From Aplidium turbinatum (taxonomy: Eukaryota > Chordata > Ascidiacea > Aplousobranchia > Polyclinidae): a DNA stretch of 64,000 nt. Numbering within the stretch: position 1 is the first letter of the stretch; every line of letters begins with the position of its first letter. Below, piece by piece: positions 10,558-22,325 of the stretch. The position numbers and the translations under genes were made by a program. The DNA lies in contig OU964930.1 of the NCBI GenBank assembly GCA_918807975.1, positions 18,284,372 to 18,348,371 on the forward strand, read 5' to 3'. The notes below the pieces were generated by a model that was not told where the DNA came from, did not search any database, and worked only from the letters and a program-made list of their open reading frames with translations.

Positions 10558-11913
10558 TAAGCTACGCCCTACTGGTTCAAAATTTATGTACCGTAACGTT
10601 TTAAACATAAGCTACTGTAACCTACTCTAGAGCTTGCGTAATCGAAGAAATGAAATACTGATCAGTGATCATGTGCGTTGCTTATAAAAGTGCAAAAACG
10701 TTTTCTTGCCAAAGTGCTCAGTATCAATTTATCTAACTAATGTCATCAATTATAAGCTCTCACCTGAAGTCGATGATGCAACCAACTTTTCTATCATCTC
10801 AAACCAACCCAGTCAACCTTACATCGATGTCCCACACAAGGCATGAGTTGAGCGTTTTTCGTTGTGTTTGTGGTTAGGGCACGCAAGGCCAGGGCCGTTG
10901 AGAATATAATTTTGGCCGGTACCACTGAGGTCTTTGGGCTCACAAATCAAGACGACACTTCTAAAAAAACACATTAGTCTGAAGAATACGCGGTGGTTTC
11001 TTCAAGTTCCCGGCCCCTAAAATTATCCAACATTCAAAAGAAGCCTACCCTCTGGACTCCCTGTCAACTCTACCGGGCATGACTGATTCTTTTTCAACTT
11101 CAAGGGACTGAGTGAAGGTGATGCAGATAATTATGACTGTAGGATATCTTGTTAATATTTTTTGATATGTTGTTGATTAACAGAAGAACACTCTTCCTGA
11201 ATTCAATTGCTGCGAATGTAACCTCGTCTGCAATGTTTAGGCTATTACGAAGTAAAAGTTAACCTTTCTAGATGAACTCCGGTAATTTGAATACTGTAGT
11301 ATTCGTGCGATGGACTATATAGCCCAGTGCTGATCAACCTTTTCCATCACGCAGCCAACTTCCGCCATTCACTTTTTGGCAGCCCACAAGCATCCTGAGA
11401 TATTGCGAAATATCACACAAAAATTTAAACATAAAAACTATTATTGACAACACAAAATGCAATAATAGGCTAGTCTGCATGCCGTCCACATGACAAGAAA
11501 AAGTTTAGCGTAGCCTATATTTAAGGAAGAGGTGAGGCGTTAATTTCGAATTCAACTTTAATTCTCATTTTGAGAAACAACAGGATATTCAAGACCTCTG
11601 ATATAGGCTAACTTTTTTGAAATTTTGATCCAAACCCATTCCTACGAAAACTATTTTTCTGAAAAATAAGCCGATTTATTGCAATAAAATTGCAATGCCT
11701 CATATGCTGTAGCCTACCCACGTAATTTTTTTATGTTTATGGCATTTCAAGGAGAAATATTATTTGATTTTTTATTCAAAATCGCTATCCGGTTATAAGA
11801 TATTTGCAAACAGTTTCAGTCTTTCAGACTATAGGCAAAATTCGGAACGATACAAAAATCATCTGTCACAACATCACGTAGGCTACATCATATTAAAAAA
11901 AAAACTGATTGTG
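10558..11913. other. Unassigned DNA with one orphan hAT end
   Basis: No supported gene. At 11335 the string CAGTGCTGATCAACC looks like a hAT left terminus, and the CAGCCCACAAG-type sequence inside it fits that group. I find no matching right end or 8-bp duplication. The rest is AT-rich with random short frames. Confidence 0.35.
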
Positions 11914-12126
11914 GGAATCCTTATTTTCGAACTGGGAAAAATTCTTGAGCTAAATCCTGGCAGTTTCGCATAGGCCACTTGCAGAAAGGCTTTAAACTAA
12001 CCACTGACGCAAGCCCAGTCACGGAGATTGGCAGAGTAACGTTTCCGATTGATAAAGTGTTGTTTTTCTGTGAATTATTCCACTCATCAGGTGCCACTGA
12101 ATAGAGAGCAGTCCTTAAAATGGGTT

Positions 12127-14402
12127 CGGCAGAGGCCACGGCCACGGCAAAAAGGCCACAATACCACGTGGCCATCGAACCAGCTACACACCATGCTGGG
12201 ACTCTGAGTGTGAAGCTCTCTATCGCTCATACCTAGCCGCCACAAGTGGTGCAGCTTCTAACATGGCCGCCACCAGACTATTTGAGCGGCTGGACACAAA
12301 GAAGCTTGAACGATGGAACGAAGCTGTCCAAACCATCGATTTCTCACACTCTAGCCGCAAAGCATGGAGCATCATCAACAAACTCACTGGGCGCTCAGCA
12401 AACTCCCCTCGTCAGTGCCCCGTTTCTGCTAATGCCATCGCTTCCCAGCTAGTGCAGAACGGGGTCTACAAGACAAAGGACCGCAAGGCATCCCGCCTTG
12501 TTGCCAAGGAAGTATCTGCCCTGTGGCGAGTGGAAACACCACAAGAAGAAACAATCTCTGGAGACTTCACTCCAGAGGAATTCGCCACCGCCCTCCGCCT
12601 AGTGAAACCACACAAGTCTCCAGGGCCGGATAAGATCTGCCCTGAGCTTGTGCTCCATGCTGGCCATGCCCTAAAGTCCTGGTTACGTAGATTCCTCTCT
12701 TCCTGCCTGCACCACCTCACAATCCCAAAAATCTGGAGAAGAGCTTTAGTAGTTGCGATCCCTAAGCCTCACAAGCCACCAGAGGACCCAAGGAGTTATC
12801 GTCCGATATCCCTCCTCTTTGTTCCTTTTAAGATCCTCGAAAGACTGATCTATGCACGCGTCAACCCAATCATCGACCCGCTCCTTTCAAAAGAGCAAGC
12901 TGGGTTTCGACACGGAAAATCCACCGTAGATCAGGTCACACTCTTAACCCAAGACATCGAGGATTGCTTTGAGGCAAAAAAAGGCCGGCGCTGTCTTTCT
13001 AGATCTCACAGCTGCCTATGACACCGTATGGCATCGCGGCCTTACTTGCAAACTGCTTCGCCTGCTTCCTGACCGACATATGGTTCATATGATTATGGAA
13101 CTTGTCAGGAACCGAAGCTTCACCCTCACCACCGGTAGCTCATGGCGAAGCAGAATGAGACGCCTGAAAAACAGCATCCCACAGGGATCGGTCCTGGCCC
13201 CACTTATTTTTAACATCTACACCCACGACCTGCCAACTACGGTCTCCACAAAATACGCTTATGCGGACGACCTGGCAATTCTCCACTCCACAAAGTCGTG
13301 GGAAAATCTAGAAGACACCTTGAGCCAGGACATGAAAACTCTCTCAGCCTATCTCCAGAACTGGCGACTGAAACTCAGCGAAACCAAAACTGTGGCAGCA
13401 GCTTTCCACCTCCACAATCGGGAAGCTGATCGTGAGCTACACGTCCAGAACAACGGAAAATCTCTGTCCTTCTGCCTCGAACCAAGATATCTTGGGGTAA
13501 CACTGGACAGATCGCTCACATACCGCTACCATTTGGTGTCACTGCGCAAGAAAGTCACATCCCGCGCTGCGCTACTCAAGCGCCTGGCAGGCTCTAGCTG
13601 GGGGGCGAGGGCTGACACTTTGCGTATAGCAGCCTTAGCCCTTGTCTACTCTTCAGGAGAGTACTGTGCACCTGTTTGGTGCCGCAGTGCTCACTGCCAC
13701 AGCATTGAGACTGCCATAAACAGCGCCCTGCGCACAGTGACCGGATGCCTGCGTCTCACACCATTGGACAATCTCCCCATTCTCGCTGGCATCCAACCTG
13801 CTGAGCTTCGTCGCGTAGAAGCCACTCTGTCCCTCGGTCGACGGGCACCGGAGCTTAACCACCTTTTCCACCACAAGATTTCTGCTCTCCCAAACGAGCA
13901 CCCCCGTCGACTGAAATCAAGACACCCATTCGTGCCAGCCGCTCAACTTCTTATCAACGAAGCTGATGTACAAGACATCTCTGCGGCTACTTGGGCGGAC
14001 CATAAATGGAGTTCTGAATGGAAGTCAAACGCCACCAGACTCCATTCGTTCATCCCCGACGCTGACACACGCCCCATCGGCCTAACACTACCTAGACAGG
14101 CATGGGTGCGCCTCAACCGTCTTCGTACGGGCGTCGGGCTTTTCCGCTCAACCATGCACCAATGGGGAATGGCCTCTTCCTCCTCCTGTGAATGTGGTGC
14201 CGAGGAACAGACCGCAGACCACATTATCAATGACTGTTCCATCTTCAAGCCACCTAACGGAGTGGAAGGTCTGCATGTCATGGATGATGAAACCAAAGAC
14301 TGGCTGCTCTCTAGCAGCCTTCCAGTGTAGTCCGGAAACATCGTGAATCCGGGGTGGTAAAAGAATAGACCCTCGGCCCCAGAGGCTCACACGACGACGA
14401 CG
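12127..14402 (+). mobile_element. 5'-truncated non-LTR retrotransposon (CR1/Jockey-like LINE)
   Basis: A 2.28 kb LINE copy inserted in a SINE, with a 10-bp target duplication AAAATGGGTT (12117-12126, 14403-14412). The 5' end is truncated inside the region upstream of the reverse transcriptase, so the endonuclease is missing. The 3' end finishes in a short ACG microsatellite (CACGACGACGACG), as in several CR1/Jockey/I-group lineages. GC content is higher than the surroundings, consistent with a young insertion. A decayed relative lies at 60240-60535. Confidence 0.85.
12143..14330 (+). pseudogene. LINE ORF2 reverse transcriptase with one frame break
   Basis: The sequence reads first in one frame (through 12263 to about 12980) and then in the next (12969 to TAG 14330). 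Palm motifs appear in order: AGFRHGKSTVDQ, FLDLTAAYDTVWH (motif A), IPQGSVLAPLIFNIY (motif B) and YADDLAIL (motif C). A C-terminal zinc knuckle follows, CECGAEEQTADHIINDC. The only break is a one-base shift at the seven-A run 12976-12982. Every catalytic Asp is present. The truncated 5' end means no endonuclease, so this copy could not mobilise itself even without the shift. Confidence 0.85.
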
Positions 14403-14523
14403 AAAATGGGTTGTTCAAGCGCACCCAAAGAGTCGAACCGGCACCGCTTGATCTTGTAGTTTCATGTTTCCTAAATTCAGGCGCTTAACCAACTGAGCTA
14501 TCGGGGCGGACAATTGTTATTAA

Positions 14524-15080
14524 AGGGGTACTAAAGGAAAAACCTGACTTGGCGATTTTCCACGTTCTTTGTGTTTAACATGCTACCATAAAACGATTTT
14601 CAATAAAATTTTGCCCCATTGCGGTCTGACCACCATTGTGGGCGTGCTTTTGTCAGAGCTTTCAAAATGAGATTGAGCCTGAGCAACGAAGCGTGCGACT
14701 GTGCAGTCTACGTCATAAAGGCTAGCAATCAACCGATCACGCAATAATTGTTGCTGCGGGCGATTTGACTGTAGGCTATGTATGTATTTACATCAAAACA
14801 GCACATTTTAACATCAAAACAGCAGACAGTTTGCTCAAAACATCAGATTGGTAACGTGGCTTTTGTTATTGCTGGCCTTTATGACGTATTCTCGAGCAGT
14901 GTTTGCACGTTTTGGTCATTTTGAAAAAAATGAAAATAAATGAAACTCTGGACTTTGGGCCTTGCCAGCGCCATTGAAAACAAATTTTTTTCGGTAATTG
15001 TTTTTGAAATGTATTCTTGAATGTTCAGTTTACTCATTTTAATGCTTAATTCCGGTTTGAAATTTTCCTTTAGTATGCCT
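14524..15080. mobile_element. piggyBac-type MITE, TTAA target site
   Basis: A 557-bp element whose ends are AGGGGTACTAAAGGAAAA and, on the other strand, AGGCATACTAAAGGAAAA. It is flanked on both sides by TTAA (14520-14523, 15081-15084), the fixed piggyBac target. No coding frame is visible. It sits immediately next to the head of SINE copy B. Confidence 0.7.
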
Positions 15081-15200
15081 TTAATTCAGCATTTAAGAAA
15101 TTCCACAAAATGCAACCTAAGAAAAACTACAAAAAAAATGTTCACCTTAAGGCATATTTCTTAAAAGATGGTATTTTTCTCAACAAGGAAGCCTGGTTGG

Positions 15201-15487
15201 TTTGGAATCTTTATCCTCGAACTGACAAAGCCTTGATCGGGTATTCCTGGTAGTTTTGTTTAGCCTAGGCCTACTTGTCGAGGCTCTTGACGCAGGGCCA
15301 GTTATCGAGAGTGGCAAAGTGAAGTTTCCCATCGTTGTTGCAGTGTTGCCGGGGAATTAATCCATTCACTAGGTGCCGCTGAATGGAGAGCAGACCTGAA
15401 ATGTGTTGCTCAAGCGCACACCCCAAGAGCCGAACCAGCGCCGCATGATCATGAATCGAGCGGGTAACCACTGAGTTAACGGAGCAA
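15201..15487 (-). mobile_element. SINE family 1 (copy C)
   Basis: The tail block AATCTTTATCCTCGAACTG lies at the left and the tRNA-like head (B box complement GAGCCGAACC; a degenerate A box) at the right. It is near full length but noticeably diverged. Confidence 0.75.
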
Positions 15488-15574
15488 TAGCCTATAGCCT
15501 AATTTATTAGTTCATCCTCAAATACGGACAAAACTGCAAGGTCTTCTGTTTTATTTTTGTCATGAGAAATATTG

Positions 15575-15855
15575 ATTGATTTAATCTTTATCGTCGGACT
15601 GGAAAAGCTTCTTGAAGAGTTTAATCCTGGCAGTTTCGCATACTTGTAGAGGCTTTGAATCACTGACGCAGGCCCGGTCACCGAGATTGACAGAGTGAAG
15701 TTTCCGATTGTTGAAGTCTTGTTGCCGGGGAATTATTCCCTCCATTAGATGCCGCTGAATGGAGAGCGGTCCTTAACGTGCGTTGCTCAAGCGCACACCC
15801 TGAGAGTCGAACCAGCGCCGCTTGATTTTATAGCTTCCTCGTTCCAGAAGTCACA
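15575..15855 (-). mobile_element. SINE family 1 (copy D)
   Basis: One of the best copies, although its A-box end is lost. The body runs from AATCTTTATCGTCGGACTGG through GGCAGTTTCGCATACTTG and CACTGACGCAGGCCCGGTC to the B-box complement GAGTCGAACC. It is arranged as a close tandem with copy C, same orientation. Confidence 0.8.
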
Positions 15856-16347
15856 GCAGACAGCTTCTGACGGGACGATTGCTTCAATGGCGAGAAGGAG
15901 CTTAGGAATCTCAATTCTTTCATTTTAGTAAGTTCCGATCGTTGATAGACAATGAATTAACAGAAGAACGTGTGAAACTTGAAGGCATGGACATAGGCTA
16001 CAACTCTGAAGTCAAGCGAGACTGCATTTCACAAACAACTCCTGATGCAAATTGGCTAATGTTGCGACCGAATGTCAAAACATAATGGTCGGTATCTGAT
16101 CGGAATAATGATCCGAATGATTGAAAGTCTGAATGCTGAATTACGACGTGAATTATGAATGTAAAAAAAATAATCTATAACTTATATTAATAATATCTAA
16201 TATTTATCTGGAGTATTTATATAGTAGCCTATCTCCAGATTAAAAAAAGGTCATTCAGTTGGAGCAAGAAAATGTCCAAATACGGAAATTTGCGGAGTTC
16301 TACTGACAAAGTTTGCGTTTACCTGAATTTAATTCTATTATTCGACA

Positions 16348-16640
16348 AATGGTGGTGGTGGGATAACGTAGCGGATAAGGTGCTCGCTTTCCAATTATGC
16401 AATCCTGGTTCGACTCCTGGTTTATGCTGGTTGTTGAAAAACACCGCTCACCTCTACCCAGGGTGTAATAAATTTAGTGGGCGTAGTTGCTGAAGTAAAG
16501 GCGGCCGAGAGAAAGGAATTGGCCACCCTACTCTCGTTAGTGCCGAAGGCTTAGTATAATGAGAACCTTATCTTCTCATTCCTCGATGCTTGGATTCAAC
16601 TAAGGACTCACCTTTACCTATTGGCTATTGCTACTGTATT
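16348..16640 (+). mobile_element. tRNA-derived SINE, family 2 (copy 1)
   Basis: The head is tRNA-like: A-box-like TAGCGGATAAGGTGCTCG and a good B box GGTTCGACTCC. A non-tRNA body follows, with the blocks GGCCACCCTACTCTCGTTAG, TGCCGAAGGCTTAGTATAAT and GAGAACCTTATCTTCTCAT. The same body recurs at 27556-27778 (minus) and 53640-53810 (plus, body only). Confidence 0.8.
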
Positions 16641-17053
16641 ACACAAAGATGGTGGTCAATCAGATAGATCAGATTTTCCAAATTTCGAAAGACTTTGGCT
16701 TTTGTCCTGGATATACTAGTACTTGGCAACACTGGTTTATGTTGCCAGATGGTTGACATTTGCTAGAAGTGTCGTTAGAAACAAAAATTTAAAATTTCAA
16801 AAAATTTCTGATTCCGAGTACCGTAGCTAAATCGGGCAACGAGACCTGCCTTAATAATGAGTGAGGACCTCGTTTCTGTTTTAGAAATTAAAACAATTGG
16901 TAATAAATGCATCAAAAACCAGTGAAATTGCGTATATGGAATTTACTCAGCAGCCATTTGAAAATTCAATGAGTTGGTTCTTTCAACACAATTTTAAAAG
17001 AAAACCTGTTTCGCAATGATTTTAAATGCATTGACTTGGCATTTTGGTTTGGG

Positions 17054-17176
17054 TTTCGAATCTTTATCCTCAGACTGACAAAGCCTAGATTTGCTATTCC
17101 TGGTAATTTCGCATAATTGTAGAGGCTTTTAACGCAGTTGCGGCCGGTTACCGAGAATCCGAGATTGACAGAATTT
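17054..17176 (-). mobile_element. SINE family 1 tail fragment (copy E)
   Basis: Only the 3' tail survives, with the landmarks TCTTTATCCTCAGACTGACA, GGTAATTTCGCATAATTG and GAGATTGACAGA. The tRNA-like head is absent. Confidence 0.65.
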
Positions 17177-18343
17177 CTTAATTATTATTTCAATGAAAAA
17201 TAAATCACATTGATCCGAGGGTTTCGAATTTAAATTACGTCAGATCTCTGTCTTTATACCAACGTTCACACGTTGACAAGGCCTGTGTTTTTTATTATAA
17301 ATTAGGTTATTTTTTTGCTTGAGTGATCAAAAAATGTTTTGAGAGTCTGGCAGCACTGATCTTTTGAAAGAAAAACAAAGTAGGCTAAAAGTTGGTTGGC
17401 AACATACGGTAACTAAGCCTTTGCCAGCTTGCCTTTGTTTTGTTACTCAACGCAAGGAACAGTTTACCAACCGTTAGCTAACCTAGATATTCTGCAGTAA
17501 CACTTCAGCAACGTTTTGCGAGAAAAAAAATTTACATTTAAAGTGATATAGATTTATTAGGTACTGTAGCCTTGTCAGAATTGGGCTAATAACTGAGGAC
17601 TAATTTAAAGCATGGCTTAGCCAACTGTTTCAAGTGTAGGTACTGGTAATTTATCCTATGTTTTAGTCTAGTTAACTATTATTCGAAAGTCAATCATTTT
17701 CAACAAATTTGGAAATCTTTAACTATGAGCATGTTTTTTTTCAAAGAGCATTTCCGAGCAGCGCCGAACTAGGGACCTGTGGAATTTAGCATGCAAACAT
17801 TGTAGATGAGTTATGCAAGCTGATGCAAAAAGCAGCAAATTTGAGACTATAAAAGCGGCTTTTTATTCTCAAGTGACCGGGAACAACTGAACATGGCTTA
17901 AAATATATAATAGGCTACAGTAATTGATCAATTACACACCATACTGCTTAAAATAGCGTTATCATATATCAATTTTATTGCATCAGTATCTGAAATGCTG
18001 AACTAAATCCCATTTAACGTAGTGAAACCATTAGTTAATTGTTTTTAACAATAGTAACACACCTAACTATAACACCGATTCCTAATACAGTAGGCCTAAC
18101 CCTTTTTATATCAAATTGATTAAAAGCATTAGTCGAATAACTGTATCAAAATGTTTGACAACTAGGATATATAAAGTCTAACAAATTTTGTCTGTATAGC
18201 CTACTGGTAACGCATGCATTACAACCCCTACACTTTTGCGAACTTTTATAAGCTGACATCAAGAGCTGGCTAACAAAACTCTCAACTTTTGGTTTTTATA
18301 TTTCTTATGTTACAAGTTCCAACCAACCCAATTGTTGGCGACA
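17177..18343. other. Unassigned non-coding DNA
   Basis: AT-rich, without a supported gene. A short block ending in TTGACAAGGCCTGTG near 17273-17290 reappears near 48713-48727, so a small dispersed repeat is present. I see nothing else. Confidence 0.3.
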
Positions 18344-18844
18344 CTAAAAGGCGGAAATGTGGAAATAAGCCGGGCGTGAAATGGCGTACTGTCCGCAGAA
18401 GTAGCGCTTTAACACCGATGTAGAAAACGCGGAAATACGATCTTGGATTCCTAAACAGGAAAAAGGCGGAAATGCGATTTTTATCAACAACTCAATACCG
18501 AACATTTTCTTATGTTGAAATATCATTGAAAGATATTGTTTAGAAGCAATTGTGAGGTCATTAAATACTTTGACTGTTTCAATTCCACAGTTATTGGAGT
18601 AAATTTCGAAATTTAATGGAATTTATTGAAATGGGAAAACGGCGGAAATGCGATTTTTAGCCACAACTCAATACCGAACATTTTCATATGTTGAAATATC
18701 ATTGAGTTATCGCTATGTTAAACAATATGGACACCAAGATCGTATTTCCGCGTTTTCTACATCGGTGTTAAAGCGCTACTTCTGCAGACAATACGCCATT
18801 TCACGCCCGGCTTATTTCCGCGTTTCCTCATTTCTGCCTTTTAG
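18344..18844. mobile_element. Long-inverted-repeat MITE (CTAAAAGGCGGAAAT ends)
   Basis: The left arm (18344 to about 18445) is the near-exact reverse complement of the right arm (about 18740 to 18844), roughly 100 bp each. Ends are CTAAAAGGCGGAAAT and ATTTCTGCCTTTTAG. Inside, a block of about 80 bp starting GGCGGAAATGCGATTTTT occurs twice as a direct repeat (18455 and 18642). No clear target duplication or coding frame is visible. Confidence 0.75.
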
Positions 18845-19541
18845 TAATGTTCAAACAATCTCAAAACAAAAATGAAGAAACTGCCTATGTTTTGAGAACT
18901 CATTAAAATAGTGTACGGTAATGGCTATTAATGCTACAAAAAGAAAAATGTTGCCATAAATTTTCCTTTTTAAAAAAAAAATCAGCATTGGTTTGTTTCT
19001 TTAACATTGTATTACTGTTAGGCCTATTTCAGCCAGGATTAACCTATAAAGGAATAGGTTAGGAAATAAATAGAATAGGTGGCATCAAAGGGTGAAACTA
19101 TAGAACTGGCAATTCCTGTTTTTTGTTGTATCATGTCAAAGATTTTATTTCATAAAATGAAAGAATAAATGTATGTGTTTATCTGGTACGGTATATATAA
19201 AATTTCAGCATGACCATAACATGCCCACGCAGTCATTTTGGGCTCTAAACGTAAAGATAGAAAACAGTCATTTCTGCCTAATAGGGTTTTCAGACCTACA
19301 TAAGATTTCTGTTAATGGTACTTCAACTCTCAAATTCAAATGGGCAGAAGAAAAGTCTCCAAATACTGCAAATAATCATGTTTAAGAGAAGTTATTTGAT
19401 TGATTTGGGCGTTGAAAGCATTTGAAAGTTGAAAAAAACATTTGCAAAAAAACAAAATTTTGATGACCCTTCCAACACCTATGCTTTAAGAGTTGTTGTT
19501 TTTTACTATTGATTTGCGTTGTGCCTTTGTATAGCCTAGTG
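18845..19541. other. Unassigned AT-rich DNA
   Basis: No supported gene or element. The open frame 19173-19385 has no recognisable features and looks like chance. Confidence 0.3.
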
Positions 19542-19852
19542 CAGTGGTTCCCAACCGGGGGGAATTCCCCACTAGGGAGGAATTTTGCAATTTTTAGGGG
19601 GGAATTTGGTTTTAGGATTGTAAAGCTTTTTAAGCCTAGTAAGTTGGCCTAGACCAGAGCTTTGAAGCGTTAAGAAGGAGCCCTTAACTTTCGATTATTT
19701 AAGCAACTGTGCACTGACATTGATGCAGACCATCACGTATAGGCCTACTTCTTTTTCATTCAAATACTCGAAGGCTTTCAAGAGGAAACGTAACCAAGCG
19801 AGTGTTTGAGCTCAGAGACAAGCTTAAATTATTTTTTGACCTTTAAATAAAA

Positions 19853-20760
19853 TTGGAATTTGTTTCATTGCTGAATGATGACAGATGGATTAGATTCCTT
19901 GCTTATTTGGTTGATATGTTTGGTCCATTGAATAAACTGAATCTGGAAATGCAACGGAAAAACACCAATATACGGTATATGTATATTCAATCGCCATCTC
20001 CGTTTGAAGCAGATTGCGCATCGACATGGGTTATCTGTATTCATGCGCCATTGACATATTGATATTACGTATTGATATTACAGTGAATTTACAAACTGTA
20101 GGCCTACTGCTTCCATGCTGGCTCAAGGAAGGTTGGAAGAGAGTGATTGATTTATGTCACTGTCATTAGGCGATTGTCCTGAGGTACTAGAAGGCTCTGT
20201 TGTCCTGATCGCGGGGGGACTACGTTTTTTCTGGCCTCTACCTTTCGACCAGCCTGGCTTGGGTGGCCCTTCCAGGAACAGATGCCAATACCGCTCAGCA
20301 TTTAAAGATGCTTTGGAAGCTTTCACTAGCAAGCTTGATGATTGAAAGAGAAAAGTTAGAATGAACAATGGAACATGTCACCATATTTAAAGAATTATCA
20401 TTGGTGCTGGTTGTTGACGGCAAAGCACAAGTTCTTCCAGAGATGGAAAAAGAATCGATGTTGCAACATCTCACAGCATTAGAACTGGAATTTATTCGAC
20501 ACTTTCCTGAAATTTACGACGATGAGCTTGATTTAATACGAAATTCATTCATATTGTTAATAGAATAACTTCCCGATACATTGCAGAATGAATTTTCAGA
20601 ACTCAAAACGGATTCTTGCACAAGAGTCAATCACTGGATTTTGGCCACTAACGTGTAATTCCTATCCCAAAGTGTCAGAGAAAGCTATTCGAAGTATCCT
20701 TCCGTTTGCTTCAGCTTATCTATGCAAATAAGGTTTTTCAACTCTTGCCCATGAAAAGAA
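19853..20760 (+). pseudogene. Decayed hAT transposase (ZBED-like)
   Basis: Recognisable islands are FVSLLNDDRWIRFLAYLVDM with LNKLNLEMQ (19859-19960), and DGKAQVLPEMEKESMLQH followed by an LIRNSF segment (20415-20560). Traces of the dimerisation block follow to about 20830. These match the middle and C-terminal parts of FAM200/ZBED5-like hAT transposases. The frame is interrupted by stops and shifts. A stretch at 20123-20368 reads better on the minus strand (LEGPPKPGWSKGRGQKK) and may be a foreign insert. Confidence 0.7.
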
Positions 20761-21038
20761 AACAGAGAAACAGATCAGACGTGGAGAATGATATTCGTTA
20801 TGCTCTTTCCAATACTCTTCCACCACATTCATGAGTTGTCAAAACAAAAAAAATCACAAGCTTCACACAGACTGTTAAATACCTTGACTCTTATATTTTG
20901 AATATCGTTGGCTCCAGCTCGTGTCCGATCAAATTTGGCTTTGGATGGTGATGTCATATGTGGTTTTGGAGGCCCAGTCTATGATGAGAAGGACGTGGAA
21001 AAAATCACATTGTATGGATGGTGGAGGACGTGGTAGAT

Positions 21039-21480
21039 TTAGCTTCTCTTTTTTAGTGTTTCGTTGTTCATGGGCTTTTTGTATCCTGATTTTTCGAAAA
21101 TTTTTGTGCCTTCCCTAGTTCTTTTTCTCCAGAGTAATCTGTCACTAGCAAGTTGTTCCCATGAATCCAGATCAATGATTGCATGGTTGAGGGAGACTTT
21201 CAGCTGGTCTTTGCATCTCATTTTTCTTTTTTTTCTTTAAATAAAATACTTTTCAGCAACGTTCTTCATTATTATTATTGTAACTGTCTCCGCTGCCACT
21301 GTAGCCAAATCGTTTGGCATCCGCTGGCTTCGATCAGTCTTTCAACAAGGTTGATAGGACCTCCATTCTGTGTTGTCCTTTGCGATGTTTTGCAATCGAT
21401 GGAGATGTGGTGTGCTGAACAGGGATCCCAGGCCAGCTTTTCTGATGTCAGATCTCAGCAGTTGTAATAAGTTGGTACGG
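21039..21480 (-). pseudogene. LINE (RTE-like) C-terminal fragment
   Basis: The minus-strand frame at 21039-21221 contains RCKDQLKVSLNHA then DSWEQLASDRLLWRKRTREG. That is the C-terminal pattern RxKDxLKxSLKxxxI...SWExxAxDRxxWRxxxxxG of RTE-like endonuclease/reverse transcriptases. Degenerate similarity of the same type continues to about 21480. It lies inside the 19542-21719 hAT element, so it inserted later than that element. Confidence 0.6.
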
Positions 21481-21727
21481 TGACGTCCGGTTCGGCCTTG
21501 GTACTTTTTGCTGCCAATTATTGCAAATTCAAGGGCAATTCAACGTTCTTCATTTATTAAATTATTACTAGTGAAAGTTTAGTTTATCTTACAAGACTTA
21601 GATTAAAATATTAATTATTAATGTAAACGAGTTATTAACAAACTAAATTTATAGGGGGGAATTTAGATTTGAATATTGACTAAAAGGGTCCACCGGTTAA
21701 AAAAGGTTGGAAACCACTGGCCTAGTG

Positions 21728-22325
21728 TATAACAAACTAGCATCTAGCAATTTTTAGTCTTCTATCACAATTACAATAGAAGTGATGGGGCTCTGAAAAT
21801 GGCTGAAATTCCTATTCACTACCCCTACAAGTCAAAAACAAGGGTAGCACCCAAACTTCAAATGGCTGCCATGGGAAAGCCATTAGAGATATTGATCTAA
21901 AACTTAGGATTCTTTTGTTTGATAATTTAACCTAAGGCATAGTATAACAACTTTTCAGAAAAATCTGAGAGGTGCCATATCGGTACAAGATATCTTCATA
22001 TTGGCTGTTTTCATATGGAATGACCCATTGTGCTTGAATTGTTGTGTTTGTTATTTCTCTGCTGTGGCTGTGGGTATAAGATGTGGTAATATATACCATA
22101 GCAACTCAGATTTTTATCTTAACATGCTTTGTTGTTTTTATTTGTTCTATCTAACAAACAAAAGTTTGCTTTTATGCGCTCATAAATAAGCAATGATTCA
22201 AGTTTTATTTTTTAAAGGTTTAAAAAAATTGTGCATAAGGATGGTCACTTGGTTTAAGACATTTATATCACAACCCAGTATTGGAGAGCAGTATTAATTG
22301 TTGGATAGCAGATATAAAAGATACC
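21728..22325. promoter_or_regulatory. Region upstream of SLC12A9
   Basis: 600 bp between the hAT right end and the SLC12A9 start codon. No convincing TATA box at a sensible distance is visible, and the transcription start cannot be placed from sequence alone. It should hold the 5' UTR, or an acceptor for an upstream non-coding exon or a spliced leader. Confidence 0.35.

Larger units (their letters stand above)
11914..14512 (-). mobile_element. SINE family 1 (copy B), split by a LINE
   Basis: The SINE tail and body occupy 11914-12126 and the tRNA-like head occupies 14403-14512, with a LINE between them. The head read on the minus strand has the A box TAGCTCAGTTGGTTAAG and the B box GGTTCGACTC. 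Read together the two halves match the uninterrupted copies at 15575 and 48037. The break carries the duplication AAAATGGGTT on both sides. Confidence 0.8.
19542..21719 (+). mobile_element. hAT element, TSD GCCTAGTG
   Basis: Termini are CAGTGGTTCCCAACC and, on the other strand, CAGTGGTTTCCAACC. It is flanked by a perfect 8-bp duplication GCCTAGTG (19534-19541, 21720-21727). It is a 2.18 kb decayed autonomous hAT with plus-strand transposase pieces and a minus-strand LINE fragment inserted in its right half. Confidence 0.9.

Noticed and set aside
12466-14390. Several long minus-strand ORFs
   Set aside because: They are antisense shadows of the GC-rich LINE reverse transcriptase.
14440-14512. 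tRNA gene candidate with A and B boxes on the minus strand
   Set aside because: The same head occurs in seven other places followed by one shared non-tRNA body, and no acceptor-stem pairing is present, so it is a SINE head.
18344-18844. Retroelement with terminal repeats
   Set aside because: The ends are inverted, not direct, and no coding sequence or primer-binding site is visible. It fits a MITE better.
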